Positions 55,795-64,000 of a stretch of 64,000 nucleotides of DNA are shown here, piece by piece (position 1 is the first letter of the stretch; each line of letters starts with the position of its first letter). Location: NCBI GenBank assembly GCA_965227155.1, contig OZ245731.1, forward strand, positions 3,286,001 to 3,350,000. The letters run 5' to 3'. A program made the translations under genes and the position numbers. The notes under the pieces were generated by a model. The model worked only from the letters and a program-made list of their open reading frames with translations, made no database searches and was not told where the DNA came from. Source of the stretch: UBA6059 sp965227155 (lineage in GTDB: Bacteria; Bacteroidota; Bacteroidia; Cytophagales; Cyclobacteriaceae).

Positions 55795-56271
55795 TTATGC
55801 TTTTTTCTTCTTGGATACCCATGCCCAGCACATTTCGCAGATGATGGGTGCTTCGCCTGTTTCGTCAGTAATTTCTACAGGTACGATCAGGTCGCCCTTT
55901 TCCTCAGCCAAGATCTGTGACCGCTGCGCTTCGGTGAGGTAAGCCCTTGCCTTCATGGCTCCTTGCGAACGCTTTACAAACTTTGATTCGATGGACTTAA
56001 TGAGTGGCAATCGATCATCGGGTACATTCATACCTACTACAATGCCGGTGGCCGTTTCCGCCAACAATACCATAGCGGCTGCATGAATTTGCTTGATGTG
56101 GTTTTGGGCTTTGCGGCGGTTTTTAATGCTTACAATAACCTCTTCTGTTGACACTTTTTCAAACTTTACACCCGCGGTGCCCACGAAAGGCACCATGCGT
56201 CCGATCAAAAATGAGGTTACCCACTGTGGGTATTTGCTTAGCTTGTTTACTGTTTTTTCTAGTCGGTTCAT
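55795..56271 (-). CDS. DUF4442 (hotdog-fold thioesterase-like) protein
   Basis: 158 residues. Family pattern: HIHQIHAAAM-like helix (here HIKQIHAAAMVLLAE) and VEITDETGEAPI. DUF4442 has the hotdog fold of acyl-CoA thioesterases, but substrates are unknown. The two Cys near the end (ICEMCWAWV) could bind metal, an oddity. Cytoplasmic; monocistronic. Confidence 0.8.
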   Translation of the reverse strand: MNRLEKTVNKLSKYPQWVTSFLIGRMVPFVGTAGVKFEKVSTEEVIVSIKNRRKAQNHIKQIHAAAMVLLAETATGIVVGMNVPDDRLPLIKSIESKFVKRSQGAMKARAYLTEAQRSQILAEEKGDLIVPVEITDETGEAPIICEMCWAWVSKKKKA

Positions 56272-56402
56272 AAGGTTATGTTTGGTGCAATCTTCTATAA
56301 TTTCATTTTTGGCCTTTATTGAAAGCCTTCGTTGGTGTTTTCACCGATGATTATAAGCCTTAAGATGTCCATCTGTCTCTTTCAATATGGTCACTGGTTG
56401 AA

Positions 56403-56927
56403 TTACTTCTCTAGTTTGGCGAGCCATTTTGTGGATTTACTGGCAATTGATTTCCTTGTATCATTCGAAAAGTCTACAAGCCTCGGCACCAGCCAGTCTT
56501 GTAAATCTTCATCCTGTTTTGCCCAGTTAGCAAGGGTTTCTATCGTCATATTGATGACAATCCAATCTCGCTCCTGTTCCAGGTTCGTTTTCATTATTTC
56601 CCTGGCCATAGACATCTGATCATCACGCATGTACTTTTTGTAAATCAGGAAAAGCTGCGCAAGTGTCCATTTGGTAGATGGCTGATCGATCAATGAAATT
56701 TCATTTAAAAATCGATCGAGGTAGGGTATTAAAAGTGCTTCATTGGCTTTTGCTATCCGTTTCATGGCATTGGAAGTTCGTAAGCGCACTACTTCATCTG
56801 CACTGATGTAGCAGCAAAATAGCTCCTCAAGCAGTTTGGTGTCAGCCAATACCTCCTCTACTACCGCTACGGTATTGCCTAGGGAATTGGGATGCCCACC
56901 CGAGAGACGCTCTTCTATTGTTGCCAT
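56403..56927 (-). CDS. HEAT/ARM-like helical protein of unknown function
   Basis: 174 residues, wholly helical, with repeats of the type LEELFxxxxSxDEVVRLRTSNAMKRIAK that resemble HEAT or armadillo repeats (scaffold or protein-binding). No signal peptide. Start at an ATG with MATIEERL. Not recognised as a named family. It is the only gene between DUF4442 and the ferredoxin, with 131 bp to the former. Confidence 0.6.
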   Translation of the reverse strand: MATIEERLSGGHPNSLGNTVAVVEEVLADTKLLEELFCCYISADEVVRLRTSNAMKRIAKANEALLIPYLDRFLNEISLIDQPSTKWTLAQLFLIYKKYMRDDQMSMAREIMKTNLEQERDWIVINMTIETLANWAKQDEDLQDWLVPRLVDFSNDTRKSIASKSTKWLAKLEK

Positions 56928-57004
56928 CTTTTTTAAAATCTATGGTTAATCTACAACGAAATTCTATTCCAAAACAATAGAGCTACTCTAAGGCTTAGAG
57001 ATAG

Positions 57005-57331
57005 ATGGCAAAGCGCATACTTAAAATACATTTGAAGACCGGGGAAATTAAAACGGTAAAGGTGGATTCCGGAGAAAACCTGCGAGCGGTTTTAATAGCG
57101 TCAGGTGCCAGTCCATATACACAAATCACAAAAATTTTCAATTGTGGGGGAAGAGGGCTTTGTGCTACATGTGGGGTTTACATTTACAATACTATTGAGG
57201 CCACCCACTGGCACGACAAGCTTGCTCACCAATTTCACTACCCCAGATTAAGCTGTCAAATTTCCGTGGATTGTGACATGGAAATTGAAATACCCAATAA
57301 GCTGATTTGGGGTAATAGGAGGAAGATTTAA
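57005..57331 (+). CDS. 2Fe-2S ferredoxin-like protein
   Basis: 108 residues with the plant-type 2Fe-2S motif: NCGGRGLCATCGV supplies three Cys (C-x5-C-x2-C) and the fourth is in RLSCQ. The beta-grasp fold is preceded by KIHLKTGEIKTVK. It carries single electrons in the cytoplasm; no reductase or oxygenase is adjacent. Stop shared with the convergent VOC gene (TTAA). Confidence 0.85.
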   Translation: MAKRILKIHLKTGEIKTVKVDSGENLRAVLIASGASPYTQITKIFNCGGRGLCATCGVYIYNTIEATHWHDKLAHQFHYPRLSCQISVDCDMEIEIPNKLIWGNRRKI

Positions 57332-57723
57332 AGGTTTTCCACCAGCTGGATATTATTCCCGCAGGTATCATCGAAAACAGCCACTTTTACCGTACCCATT
57401 TCCGTTGGGGGCATGCTAAATTTCACACCTAGATTTGAAAGCCTGTCATATTCTGCTTGCACATCATCCACATCAAATTGGGTATAAGGAATACCAGCTT
57501 TCATCAAAGCATCCTGATATGCTTTGGAAGGTTCAAAATGCAATGGTGCCGGTTCTAAAAGCAGTTGTGGACCATCTGGTGATTCTTTTGATACTACAGT
57601 GAGCCACCTGTCTCCATTTCCCAGTGGCGTATCGAGCTTTTTTATAAACCCCAATTTTTCGGTGTAGAATCTCAATGCTTTTTCCTGGTCTCTTACCGGA
57701 ATGCTGATTACCGTAACTCTCAT
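57328..57723 (-). CDS. VOC (glyoxalase/bleomycin resistance) superfamily protein
   Basis: 131 residues with two beta-alpha-beta-beta-beta modules: ISIPVRDQEKALRFYTEKLGF and VDDVQAEYDRLSNLGVKF, ending GNNIQLVE. VOC proteins are metal-dependent dioxygenases, isomerases or binders, here of unknown activity. An AraC-type regulator gene lies just upstream (45 bp) in the same direction and may control it. Confidence 0.85.
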   Translation of the reverse strand: MRVTVISIPVRDQEKALRFYTEKLGFIKKLDTPLGNGDRWLTVVSKESPDGPQLLLEPAPLHFEPSKAYQDALMKAGIPYTQFDVDDVQAEYDRLSNLGVKFSMPPTEMGTVKVAVFDDTCGNNIQLVENL

Positions 57724-57767
57724 GTGTATTTTTATTTATGCTCCTTCAAAAATCAATTATTCATTAA

Positions 57768-58157
57768 TTAGTCGCTTCTCGAAAGTTGCTCTTTTTGATA
57801 TAGGAAGGGAGTGATACCGGTTCTTTGCTTGAAAAGTGTACTAAATGAACCCAAGCTTTCAAACCCCACAGCATAGCAGGTTTTCGTTACTGACATACCG
57901 GCTTTGAGATGACTCTTGGATTTTGCAATTCGGATATCGATAAGATATTGCCTCGGGGTGATGCCATAATACTTTTTAAATAATCGGAGCAGATGGTATT
58001 TTGAAATACAATGTCTTTCCGATAAGGAATCCTGTTTTAAATCTCCTGTATAATTGTGATTGATATAGTTTTTGATAGCAATAATAGCAGCTATCTGGCC
58101 TTCATTCCCGTAGAGGCTCTTTTTTAGTTGATTGAGTTTTTCCTCGTAAAAGGTCAT
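57768..58157 (-). CDS. AraC-family transcriptional regulator (HTH domain only)
   Basis: 129 residues from the ATG at 58,157 (MTFYEEKLN); a longer frame to 58,226 is possible. The protein is only an AraC HTH pair: ISKYHLLRLFKKYYGITPRQY and the second helix pair AVGFESLGSFSTLFKQRTG. It lacks a sensor domain, so it may be constitutively active or bind a partner. It precedes the VOC gene and likely regulates that gene or itself. Confidence 0.83.
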   Translation of the reverse strand: MTFYEEKLNQLKKSLYGNEGQIAAIIAIKNYINHNYTGDLKQDSLSERHCISKYHLLRLFKKYYGITPRQYLIDIRIAKSKSHLKAGMSVTKTCYAVGFESLGSFSTLFKQRTGITPFLYQKEQLSRSD

Positions 58158-58302
58158 AAGAAAACATGAAAACCTACTTTTTTTCAAACTATAAGATAAT
58201 AAAAGTAGGTTACGAATAGGTTGCAACCCAATTAAAAATTAAACCTTACAGCTTTTATATACCTTACATGATTCTGAATACTCAATAAATAAATATTGTT
58301 AA

Positions 58303-58881
58303 GTGTCAATATTCGAACATATATCGGTTTTTCTATCCATAATCCTAGGCCTGGCCGTGGTACACCTGATAGCAGGTCTTGCACAGATTATCGATGCAAA
58401 TACCAAGGAAAAACTATATTGGGTTCACCTATTGTGGGTATTTGCAATGCTTGGGATCGTAATTTTAGTATGGCTTGGCAGTTTTGTGCTATCACCAATT
58501 TCTGAATTTAGCGCCTTTCATTTCCTTAACCTTTTAGCGTATGCTATGGTCACATCGCTTATGAGCGGGCTTCTCTTTCCTTTGGGTTCGCAGCACATAG
58601 ACGATTTTCACAACCACTTTAAAGCAAACCGTAAAAGGCTATACTTTTTGGGAATCCTTTTTACTATTGTCGATGGCATTGATGGTGTACTGGAGCATTA
58701 TAATGCCGGTATTCCGTGGGACATAGGCCAATATGCAACCTTATCAGTTTGGATGATCGCATTCACACTCGGTATTTTCAACAGAAAAGAATGGGTGGAT
58801 GTCTTCATCATTATTTTTTTGATAATCGGCATATTGGGGTGGTTTCATAGCATAGTTGATGTAAGTGTTCTAAGCTGGTAG
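58303..58881 (+). CDS. Membrane protein of unknown function
   Basis: 192 residues from a GTG at 58,303 (SIFEHISVF). About five or six transmembrane helices (near 5-25, 40-60, 70-90, 110-130, 140-160 and 165-185), separated by short loops with His/Asp (HIDDFHNHFKANRK). No family recognised. Divergent from the AraC-type gene. Confidence 0.6.
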   Translation: MSIFEHISVFLSIILGLAVVHLIAGLAQIIDANTKEKLYWVHLLWVFAMLGIVILVWLGSFVLSPISEFSAFHFLNLLAYAMVTSLMSGLLFPLGSQHIDDFHNHFKANRKRLYFLGILFTIVDGIDGVLEHYNAGIPWDIGQYATLSVWMIAFTLGIFNRKEWVDVFIIIFLIIGILGWFHSIVDVSVLSW

Positions 58882-58904
58882 TGTTCAGGCTACATTAAAT
58901 GGAA

Positions 58905-58938
58905 TAAACCTATAAGGTTTTTGAAACCTTATAGGTTT
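58905..58938. repeat. AAACCTATAAGGTTT palindromic repeat, copy 1
   Basis: AAACCTATAAGGTTT and its inverted partner AAACCTTATAGGTTT, about 2 bp apart, form a long palindrome. It sits just before the toxin-antitoxin pair. Similar elements are scattered through Bacteroidota genomes. Confidence 0.85.
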
Positions 58939-58961
58939 GAATCGTGGACGGTAAAGATTTC

Positions 58962-58977
58962 AAAACCTTATAGGTTT
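58962..58977. repeat. AAACCTATAAGGTTT repeat, half copy
   Basis: AAAACCTTATAGGTTT is one arm of the palindrome at 58,905, repeated 24 bp on. Confidence 0.8.
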
Positions 58978-59005
58978 GAGTGAAGTATGGAAGCTTTCTA
59001 AGTTT

Positions 59006-59045
59006 AATTCTATAGAATTGTAAATCTATTAGCTAACTTAGCTAA
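59006..59045. promoter_or_regulatory. Candidate toxin-antitoxin operator
   Basis: AATTCTATAGAATT (59006-59019) is a perfect 14-bp palindrome, followed by two TTAGCTAA palindromes (59029-59036 and 59038-59045), all 20-59 bp before the antitoxin ATG. Phd/YefM-type antitoxins usually bind such palindromes to repress their own operon. Confidence 0.5.
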
Positions 59046-59064
59046 GTGAACAAAAACACTTTCA

Positions 59065-59301
59065 ATGGTACAGTATACTATACATAAGGCAAAAACGCAT
59101 TTGTCAAAAATTTTAGAAAGTGTGGTGCAAGGTGAGGAGATTATCATCGCTAAGGGAAATAATCCTATAGCAGTGATCAAGAAATACGAGCCCCCAAGGA
59201 AGCAAAGAAAAGGTGAGCAATGGAAAGGCAAGGTGCAGCTATCCGATGATTTCGATGATTTTGGACCTGAGCTTCAGGATATGTTCGACATGAATAAATG
59301 A
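59065..59301 (+). CDS. Type II antitoxin, Phd/YefM family
   Basis: 78 residues. N-terminal Phd fold: YTIHKAKTHLSKILESVV and IIIAKGNNPIAVI, which binds DNA, then a disordered toxin-binding tail with DDFDDFGPE. Overlaps the toxin gene by 4 bp (ATGA). Confidence 0.9.
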   Translation: MVQYTIHKAKTHLSKILESVVQGEEIIIAKGNNPIAVIKKYEPPRKQRKGEQWKGKVQLSDDFDDFGPELQDMFDMNK

Positions 59302-59672
59302 ATTATTTATTAGACACACATGCACTGATTTGGTGGTTAGCTGATCATCAAAAATTATCACCTAAAGCCCATAAATTGATCAGTGATATTAACAATCAGA
59401 TTTTTGTGAGTACAGCTTCTGTTTGGGAAATTGCCATTAAATCGCGTCTCGGAAAAATAGAAACTCCTGAAAACCTTCTGGAACTCATCGATGAAGAATC
59501 TTTTACCATTCTCAACATTAGTGCTAGGGATGCATGGAGTATAAAAGATATTGTACCACATCACCAAGATCCTTTTGATCATTTATTGATCAGTCAGGCT
59601 ATCAATGAAAATTTAAAAATTATTTCAAGGGATAAATTTTTCGACCTCTACGATGTTTCGGTTGTCTGGTAA
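59298..59672 (+). CDS. Type II toxin, PIN-domain ribonuclease
   Basis: 124 residues. The PIN active site is complete: Asp6 (LLDTHALIWW), Glu44 (VWEIAIK), Asp in QDPFDHLLISQA and Asp in ISRDKFF. PIN toxins (VapC-like) cut RNA until bound by the antitoxin. Gene is translationally coupled to the antitoxin. Confidence 0.91.
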   Translation: MNYLLDTHALIWWLADHQKLSPKAHKLISDINNQIFVSTASVWEIAIKSRLGKIETPENLLELIDEESFTILNISARDAWSIKDIVPHHQDPFDHLLISQAINENLKIISRDKFFDLYDVSVVW

Positions 59673-59707
59673 ATAAACCTATCAGGTTTTCAAAACCTTA
59701 TAGGATT
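59673..59707. repeat. AAACCTATAAGGTTT palindromic repeat, copy 2
   Basis: TAAACCTATCAGGTTTT and AAAACCTTATAGGATT form an imperfect palindrome beginning directly after the toxin stop, so copies of the same repeat flank the toxin-antitoxin pair. Confidence 0.85.
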
Positions 59708-59767
59708 AAAAGTAGGTACATCGGTTTCTGTTCATTTTCGTTAGCTTTAAGAAAAACGAAATCCGTT

Positions 59768-61417
59768 ATGGCCAAAAAAGCATCTGACTTGTTCGTAGAA
59801 GCACTGGAAAATGAAGGTGTAGAATACATCTTCGCCGTACCCGGTGAAGAAAATCTTGACTTTCTCAATTCTCTAAAAGACTCTAATATCAAGCTGGTGC
59901 TCACCCGCCATGAGCAGGGTGCTGGCTTTATGGCAGCCACCTATGGCAGGCTTACCGGTCATCCGGGTGTGTGTATGAGCACCTTAGGTCCGGGGGCTAC
60001 CAACCTGGTTACCGCGGCAGCTTATGCGCAGCTCGGTGCTATGCCCATGATGATGATCACCGGCCAAAAACCAATCAAAAAAAGTAAGCAGGGCAGGTTT
60101 CAGATCCTCGATGTGGTGGATATGTTTCAGTCCATCACCAAATTTACCAAGCAAATTGTCAGTGGTAATAACATCCCATCGCTGGTGCGGGAATCTTTCC
60201 GCATAGCCATGGAAGAGAGGCCGGGGGCAGTGCATCTGGAGCTTCCGGAAGACGTAGCGGCAGAGGCCACCACCGAGCCGATATTTCATGTGCCAAAAAT
60301 CCGAAGGCCGGGCCCTGATCCTAAAGCCATACAGCAAGCTGTAGAGATGATTGAGCAGGCCAAAATGCCTCTTTTGCTGCTGGGTGCAGCCGCTAACAGA
60401 AAACTAACGCGCAATGCACTCCGCAAATTTGTGGATAAAACAGGCATTCCGTTTTTCAATACACAGATGGGCAAAGGGGTGCTCGATGAGCGCGATGAGC
60501 TATACCTGGGCACAGCCGCCCTTTCCGATAATGATTACCTGCATTATGCCATCAATAAGGCTGACCTCATCATCAATGTGGGGCATGACGTGATCGAAAA
60601 GCCACCGTTTTTTATGGAACACGGTGGTACCAAAGTCATTCATATTAATTTCTTCTCTGCACAGGTTGATCAGGTATATTTCCCTGATCTGGAGGTTCTG
60701 GGCGATATCGGCCATTCTGTCTGGGATATCATGGAAGCCATTACTCCGCAATCGCACTGGGATTTCAGCTTTTACCGAAAAGTGAAACAGGAAGTAGAAA
60801 CCCACCTAACAAAATATTTTGAGGATAAGCGTTTCCCACTACTTCCCCAACGTATTGTGAATGAAATCCGAAAAGTCATGCCCGATGATGGCATTGTGAC
60901 CTTAGACAATGGGATTTACAAAATTTGGTTTGCCAGAAACTACAAATGTTATGAACCCAACACCCTGCTATTGGATAATGCGTTGGCTACCATGGGGGCT
61001 GGTTTGCCCTCGGCAATGGCGGCAAAGCTGATCCGGCCGGAGCGAAAGGTCCTTGCCGTATGTGGAGATGGCGGATTCATGATGAATAGCCAGGAGCTGG
61101 AAACAGCTGTGCGGTTGGGATTGGATTTGGTCGTGATTATTCTCAATGACAATGCCTATGGCATGATCAAATGGAAACAGGAGGGCATGGGCTTTGATAG
61201 CTTCGGGCTTGACTACAAAAATCCTGATTTTGTAAAATATGCTGAAAGCTATGGTGCCCATGGCTATCGGGTTGAGAGTAGTGATCATTTTACAGACACA
61301 CTCACCAACTGCCTGCAAACATCGGGCGTACATGTGATCGATGTGCCAGTGGATTACTCCCTGAACCATGCCATATTGAATGTGAAAATCAAAGAAAAGG
61401 CCAAAGAACTCGAATAA
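59768..61417 (+). CDS. Acetolactate synthase large subunit-like TPP enzyme
   Basis: 549 residues. N-terminal pyrimidine domain with Glu49 (TRHEQGAGFM) that activates TPP, central domain (about 190-320), and C-terminal PP domain with the metal-TPP motif GDGGFMMNSQELETAV to LNDN. It resembles the catabolic or AlsS type more than IlvB; no ilvN-like small subunit is encoded nearby. Acetolactate synthase condenses two pyruvates to 2-acetolactate; a relative making an aldehyde or other product is possible. The downstream ALDH gene begins 2 bp after its stop. Confidence 0.85.
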   Translation: MAKKASDLFVEALENEGVEYIFAVPGEENLDFLNSLKDSNIKLVLTRHEQGAGFMAATYGRLTGHPGVCMSTLGPGATNLVTAAAYAQLGAMPMMMITGQKPIKKSKQGRFQILDVVDMFQSITKFTKQIVSGNNIPSLVRESFRIAMEERPGAVHLELPEDVAAEATTEPIFHVPKIRRPGPDPKAIQQAVEMIEQAKMPLLLLGAAANRKLTRNALRKFVDKTGIPFFNTQMGKGVLDERDELYLGTAALSDNDYLHYAINKADLIINVGHDVIEKPPFFMEHGGTKVIHINFFSAQVDQVYFPDLEVLGDIGHSVWDIMEAITPQSHWDFSFYRKVKQEVETHLTKYFEDKRFPLLPQRIVNEIRKVMPDDGIVTLDNGIYKIWFARNYKCYEPNTLLLDNALATMGAGLPSAMAAKLIRPERKVLAVCGDGGFMMNSQELETAVRLGLDLVVIILNDNAYGMIKWKQEGMGFDSFGLDYKNPDFVKYAESYGAHGYRVESSDHFTDTLTNCLQTSGVHVIDVPVDYSLNHAILNVKIKEKAKELE

Positions 61418-61419
61418 TC

Positions 61420-62811
61420 ATGGAAAAGCTCGCTGTTTACGCACCCTACGACCGGTCTTTGATCGAAGAAATTCCTTTACACAGTCAAAAGCAAATGGAA
61501 GAGGCCCTGGAGCGGGCTTATGGGTTATTTGAGGATCGCAGCCAGTGGCTTAAACCTTACGAACGTATAGCTATACTTGAGCGGATAGCCCGGCTCATGA
61601 ATGAGCGATCTCAGGAATTGATTGAAATATCTGCCAGGGAAGGGGGAAAGCCCTGGAAGGATACTGAAGCAGAGATGTTCAGAGCTATCAATGGTGTGAA
61701 ATTGGCTATAGAGCATATCGGCCAGCTGAAAGGTGAGCAGGTACCTATGGGACTTACCTCCGCTTCTGTAAACCGAATGGCAATTACATTTCGGGAGCCT
61801 ATTGGGGTAGTGGCAGCCATCAGTGCTTTTAACCATCCCATCAATCTTATCATTCACCAAACCATTCCTGCCATAGCGGTTGGTAGTCCGGTGATCATAA
61901 AACCAGCACTAACTACACCCCTGACCTGTCTGAAACTATGTGCGCTTTTTCAGGAGGCAGGACTACCAGAGGGATGGTGTACGCCCATAGTATGTGATAA
62001 TGAAGTGGCAGAAGCATTGGTTACCAGTTCAAGGATCAATTTTTTCTCTTTCATAGGGTCACCAAAGGTGGGCTGGTACCTCCGCTCTAAGCTTGCACCT
62101 GGTACGCGCTGCGCCCTGGAGCATGGAGGTGCTGCACCGGTAATTGTAGAACCGGATGCTGATATTGACAGCATGGTTCCTGCACTGGTAAAGGGAGGCT
62201 ATTACCATGCTGGGCAGGTTTGCGTATCTGTACAAAGGGTATTTGTACACAAGTCTATCATCGATACAGTGAAGAAAAAGATGGTACAGACAATAGGCCA
62301 GTTAAAAACAGGTGATCCCTTATCTTCGGAAACGGATGCCGGGCCATTAATTCTTCCGAGAGAGGTCGATCGGATAGAAGCCTGGGTAAAGGAGGCTGCA
62401 GACGCAGGCGGAGAAATCATATGTGGAGGCAGGCGAATCTCAGAAACCTGCTTTGAACCTACTTTGGTGTTGAACCCACCGGCTGAGGTAAGTCTAAGCC
62501 AAAAAGAAGTTTTTGGCCCTGTCGTGTGCCTCTACAGTTATGAAGATATGCACGAGGCGATAGCAAAAGCCAATGCTATTCCTTACCATTTTCAGGCGGC
62601 TGTCTTCACGAAAAACATTGACCGAGCCATGGATGCTGTTCACAGACTCAATGCATCTGCAGTTATGATCAATGACCATACAGCTTTCCGGGTAGATTGG
62701 ATGCCATTTGCCGGACGAGATGAAAGCGGCTTGGGCATTGGTAGCATACCACATACCATGCATGATGTAAGCCGGGAAAAAATGATGGTCATCAAAAGTG
62801 ATGTGCTTTAG
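61420..62811 (+). CDS. Aldehyde dehydrogenase
   Basis: 463 residues, NAD(P)-dependent ALDH. The catalytic Cys is in HAGQVCVSVQ, the general base Glu in EHGGAAPVI (usually ELGG), and SFIGSPKVGWYL and EVFGPVV are also present. The enzyme oxidises an aldehyde to an acid. Paired with the upstream TPP enzyme it may handle the aldehyde that enzyme releases, which is inference. His replacing Leu in the Glu loop is a small deviation. Confidence 0.88.
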   Translation: MEKLAVYAPYDRSLIEEIPLHSQKQMEEALERAYGLFEDRSQWLKPYERIAILERIARLMNERSQELIEISAREGGKPWKDTEAEMFRAINGVKLAIEHIGQLKGEQVPMGLTSASVNRMAITFREPIGVVAAISAFNHPINLIIHQTIPAIAVGSPVIIKPALTTPLTCLKLCALFQEAGLPEGWCTPIVCDNEVAEALVTSSRINFFSFIGSPKVGWYLRSKLAPGTRCALEHGGAAPVIVEPDADIDSMVPALVKGGYYHAGQVCVSVQRVFVHKSIIDTVKKKMVQTIGQLKTGDPLSSETDAGPLILPREVDRIEAWVKEAADAGGEIICGGRRISETCFEPTLVLNPPAEVSLSQKEVFGPVVCLYSYEDMHEAIAKANAIPYHFQAAVFTKNIDRAMDAVHRLNASAVMINDHTAFRVDWMPFAGRDESGLGIGSIPHTMHDVSREKMMVIKSDVL

Positions 62812-62841
62812 TTTTTCGTTTGAAAATCATTGAGCTGACGA

Positions 62842-63222
62842 TCATTTCTTCACCCTAAAATAAAGGCTACCCAAAAAGGCAACAATACCAACAACAGCAG
62901 TTAGCGTATCAATCAAAGCAGCATTAAAAGAGTAACTAAGCAGTTTGTCAGCATAGTATTTTATAAATGAACCGGATAGGCCGGTTTCACCAAGCAGCCT
63001 TTTCACATCCCAATGCCAGTCTGTGAGTGGGCAATAGCCTATGTTGCCCACCATCCAGCCAATCAATACCCAGCTCAGCAAGGTGCCTGTAATTATATAA
63101 AAATGAAATTTACGCAGGGAAGGAATAAGCCATCCTATCATATTGAATACAGTAAGCCCACCATGCAGGAAGACAAAAAACCAATCCAGTAAGAGCAATT
63201 GTTCTCTGTTTAACGATTCCAT
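62842..63222 (-). CDS. Small membrane protein, DUF2784-like
   Basis: 126 residues with about four transmembrane helices. Conserved-looking motif: FHFYIITGTLLSWVLIG, then CPLTDWHWDVKRLLG, which resembles DUF2784 (a Cys-Pro-Leu-Thr motif after a helix). Function unknown. The neighbouring ALDH gene is convergent, so no operon. Confidence 0.6.
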   Translation of the reverse strand: MESLNREQLLLLDWFFVFLHGGLTVFNMIGWLIPSLRKFHFYIITGTLLSWVLIGWMVGNIGYCPLTDWHWDVKRLLGETGLSGSFIKYYADKLLSYSFNAALIDTLTAVVGIVAFLGSLYFRVKK

Positions 63223-63426
63223 AATAAAGGCAGGCCTTTCTTCAACAAAACACAGAAAATTTTATGAATCTTAATAATCTCTTATTAAATGACGCTCAAA
63301 ATTTTAAAATACCGTCTCAAGTATTATTATTGTGAATCATCTGATAGTTGCTTGAATTACACATTCAAAGTCAATAACGTTAAGAAATGATCAACCAACT
63401 AAATTACAAAAACCAAATTTTACCGT

Positions 63427-64000
63427 ATGAATTTTGACGTTGAAAGCGGGATGAAATTTATTTATCCCATTCTCCTCGGTTTTATGGTGCTGGAGTTTTT
63501 TGCTGCCAGGGAGAATTACAAGGATTTGAAAGATACTGCTGCTGGTTTTGGTATCGCTTTAGGCGCAAGTATCGTAGCTTCTTTTACGAAAGCAATAGCT
63601 GTATTCGTGGTATTTCAGTTTTTTTTCGATCTGCTGGCACCGATGAGGGAAAGCTTATTTGGCTACACCAGCGTTGGTTGGGCCTGGTGGGCATGGGTGC
63701 TATGCATATTGGGAGATGATTTTAGCTTTTATTGGCACCATCGTTTGTCACACACCATTAGATTGCTATGGGCAGCGCATGTGCCACACCACTCTTCGAA
63801 GCAGTTCAATTTAAGCGTATCTATCCGTAATGGCTGGTTCATTACACTGTATAAGCCAGTCTTTTGGCTTTGGTTGCCAATGCTGGGCTTTGAGCCGGTA
63901 ATGGTGGGTACGGCCCTTATCATCAACGCAACATACCAGTACTTTCTGCATACTCGCACCGTTAAGGATATGGGACTATTTGGGAAAATATTCAACACGC
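63427..64000 (+). CDS. Sterol desaturase family protein (3' partial)
   Basis: The frame opens with ATG 63,427 (MNFDVESGMK) and runs off the window without a stop; 191 residues are visible. Three or four transmembrane helices are followed by the His boxes WHHRLSH and HVPHHSS, plus HTRT near the edge, which bind the di-iron centre in the fatty acid hydroxylase/sterol desaturase superfamily (C-5 desaturase, carotenoid hydroxylase and alkylglycerol monooxygenase types). Substrate unknown. Confidence 0.85.
   Translation, partial: MNFDVESGMKFIYPILLGFMVLEFFAARENYKDLKDTAAGFGIALGASIVASFTKAIAVFVVFQFFFDLLAPMRESLFGYTSVGWAWWAWVLCILGDDFSFYWHHRLSHTIRLLWAAHVPHHSSKQFNLSVSIRNGWFITLYKPVFWLWLPMLGFEPVMVGTALIINATYQYFLHTRTVKDMGLFGKIFNT

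Overview
This window comes from a member of the Bacteroidota, most likely the order Cytophagales (a Fulvivirga/Marivirga-type marine or soil glider). I infer this from low GC, two surface proteins with type IX secretion C-terminal signals (one type A, one gliding-associated type B) next to a PorP/SprF-family protein, many lipoproteins with short LxxC lipoboxes, a few TAnnTTTG promoter elements, and families typical of that phylum (DUF3124, DUF4136, DUF2911, DUF4097, DUF4442, SMUG2-type glycosylase, Prc-type S41 peptidase). Species cannot be fixed from the sequence alone.

Layout. 1-10,010: a cell-surface locus with the tail of a LamG/T9SS type A protein, a 12-repeat cadherin-like adhesin with a type B signal, and a SprF-like outer-membrane protein with an extra coiled-coil and C-terminal domain. 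10,044-20,457: mixed housekeeping and envelope genes, including an atypical pyruvate kinase, several lipoproteins, an NlpC/P60 hydrolase, cytochrome c, two paralogous membrane-anchored helical proteins, a TlpA-like thioredoxin and a uracil-DNA glycosylase. A long REP-like palindrome (14.13-14.26 kb) and a decayed duplicate of the thioredoxin gene end (18.9 kb) also lie here. 20,458-25,430: a gene-free 1-kb stretch with an array of alternating-orientation GTCNGAC-type repeats, then an apparently well-expressed pair: an Ala-rich coiled-coil lipoprotein and an outer-membrane beta-barrel, separated by a strong hairpin. 26,146-37,257: tRNA-Asp, then accA, a patatin phospholipase and a PlsC-type acyltransferase (lipid cluster), an SDR, a Prc protease followed 2 bp later by an ABC ATPase, a haloalkane dehalogenase-like hydrolase, a DUF4097 protein and gamma-glutamyltransferase. 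37,265-47,004: two large BNR/sortilin-like beta-propeller proteins (paralogues) bracketing an OPT transporter and a cytochrome P450. 47,166-49,874: universal stress protein, then translationally coupled serine acetyltransferase and CysM. 50,012-55,794: a complete RND efflux operon (OMF-MFP-RND) with palindromes in its leader. 55,795-64,000: small enzymes and regulators, a Phd/PIN toxin-antitoxin pair flanked by AAACCTATAAGGTTT palindromic repeats, an acetolactate synthase-like TPP enzyme followed by an aldehyde dehydrogenase, and a sterol desaturase-family gene running off the window.

The strongest candidates for something undescribed are the repeat array at 20.6-21.0 kb, the coiled-coil lipoprotein/beta-barrel pair downstream of it, and the domain shared by the two large surface proteins at the left edge. 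There are no rRNAs, no CRISPR-cas genes, no prophage and no intact insertion sequence.
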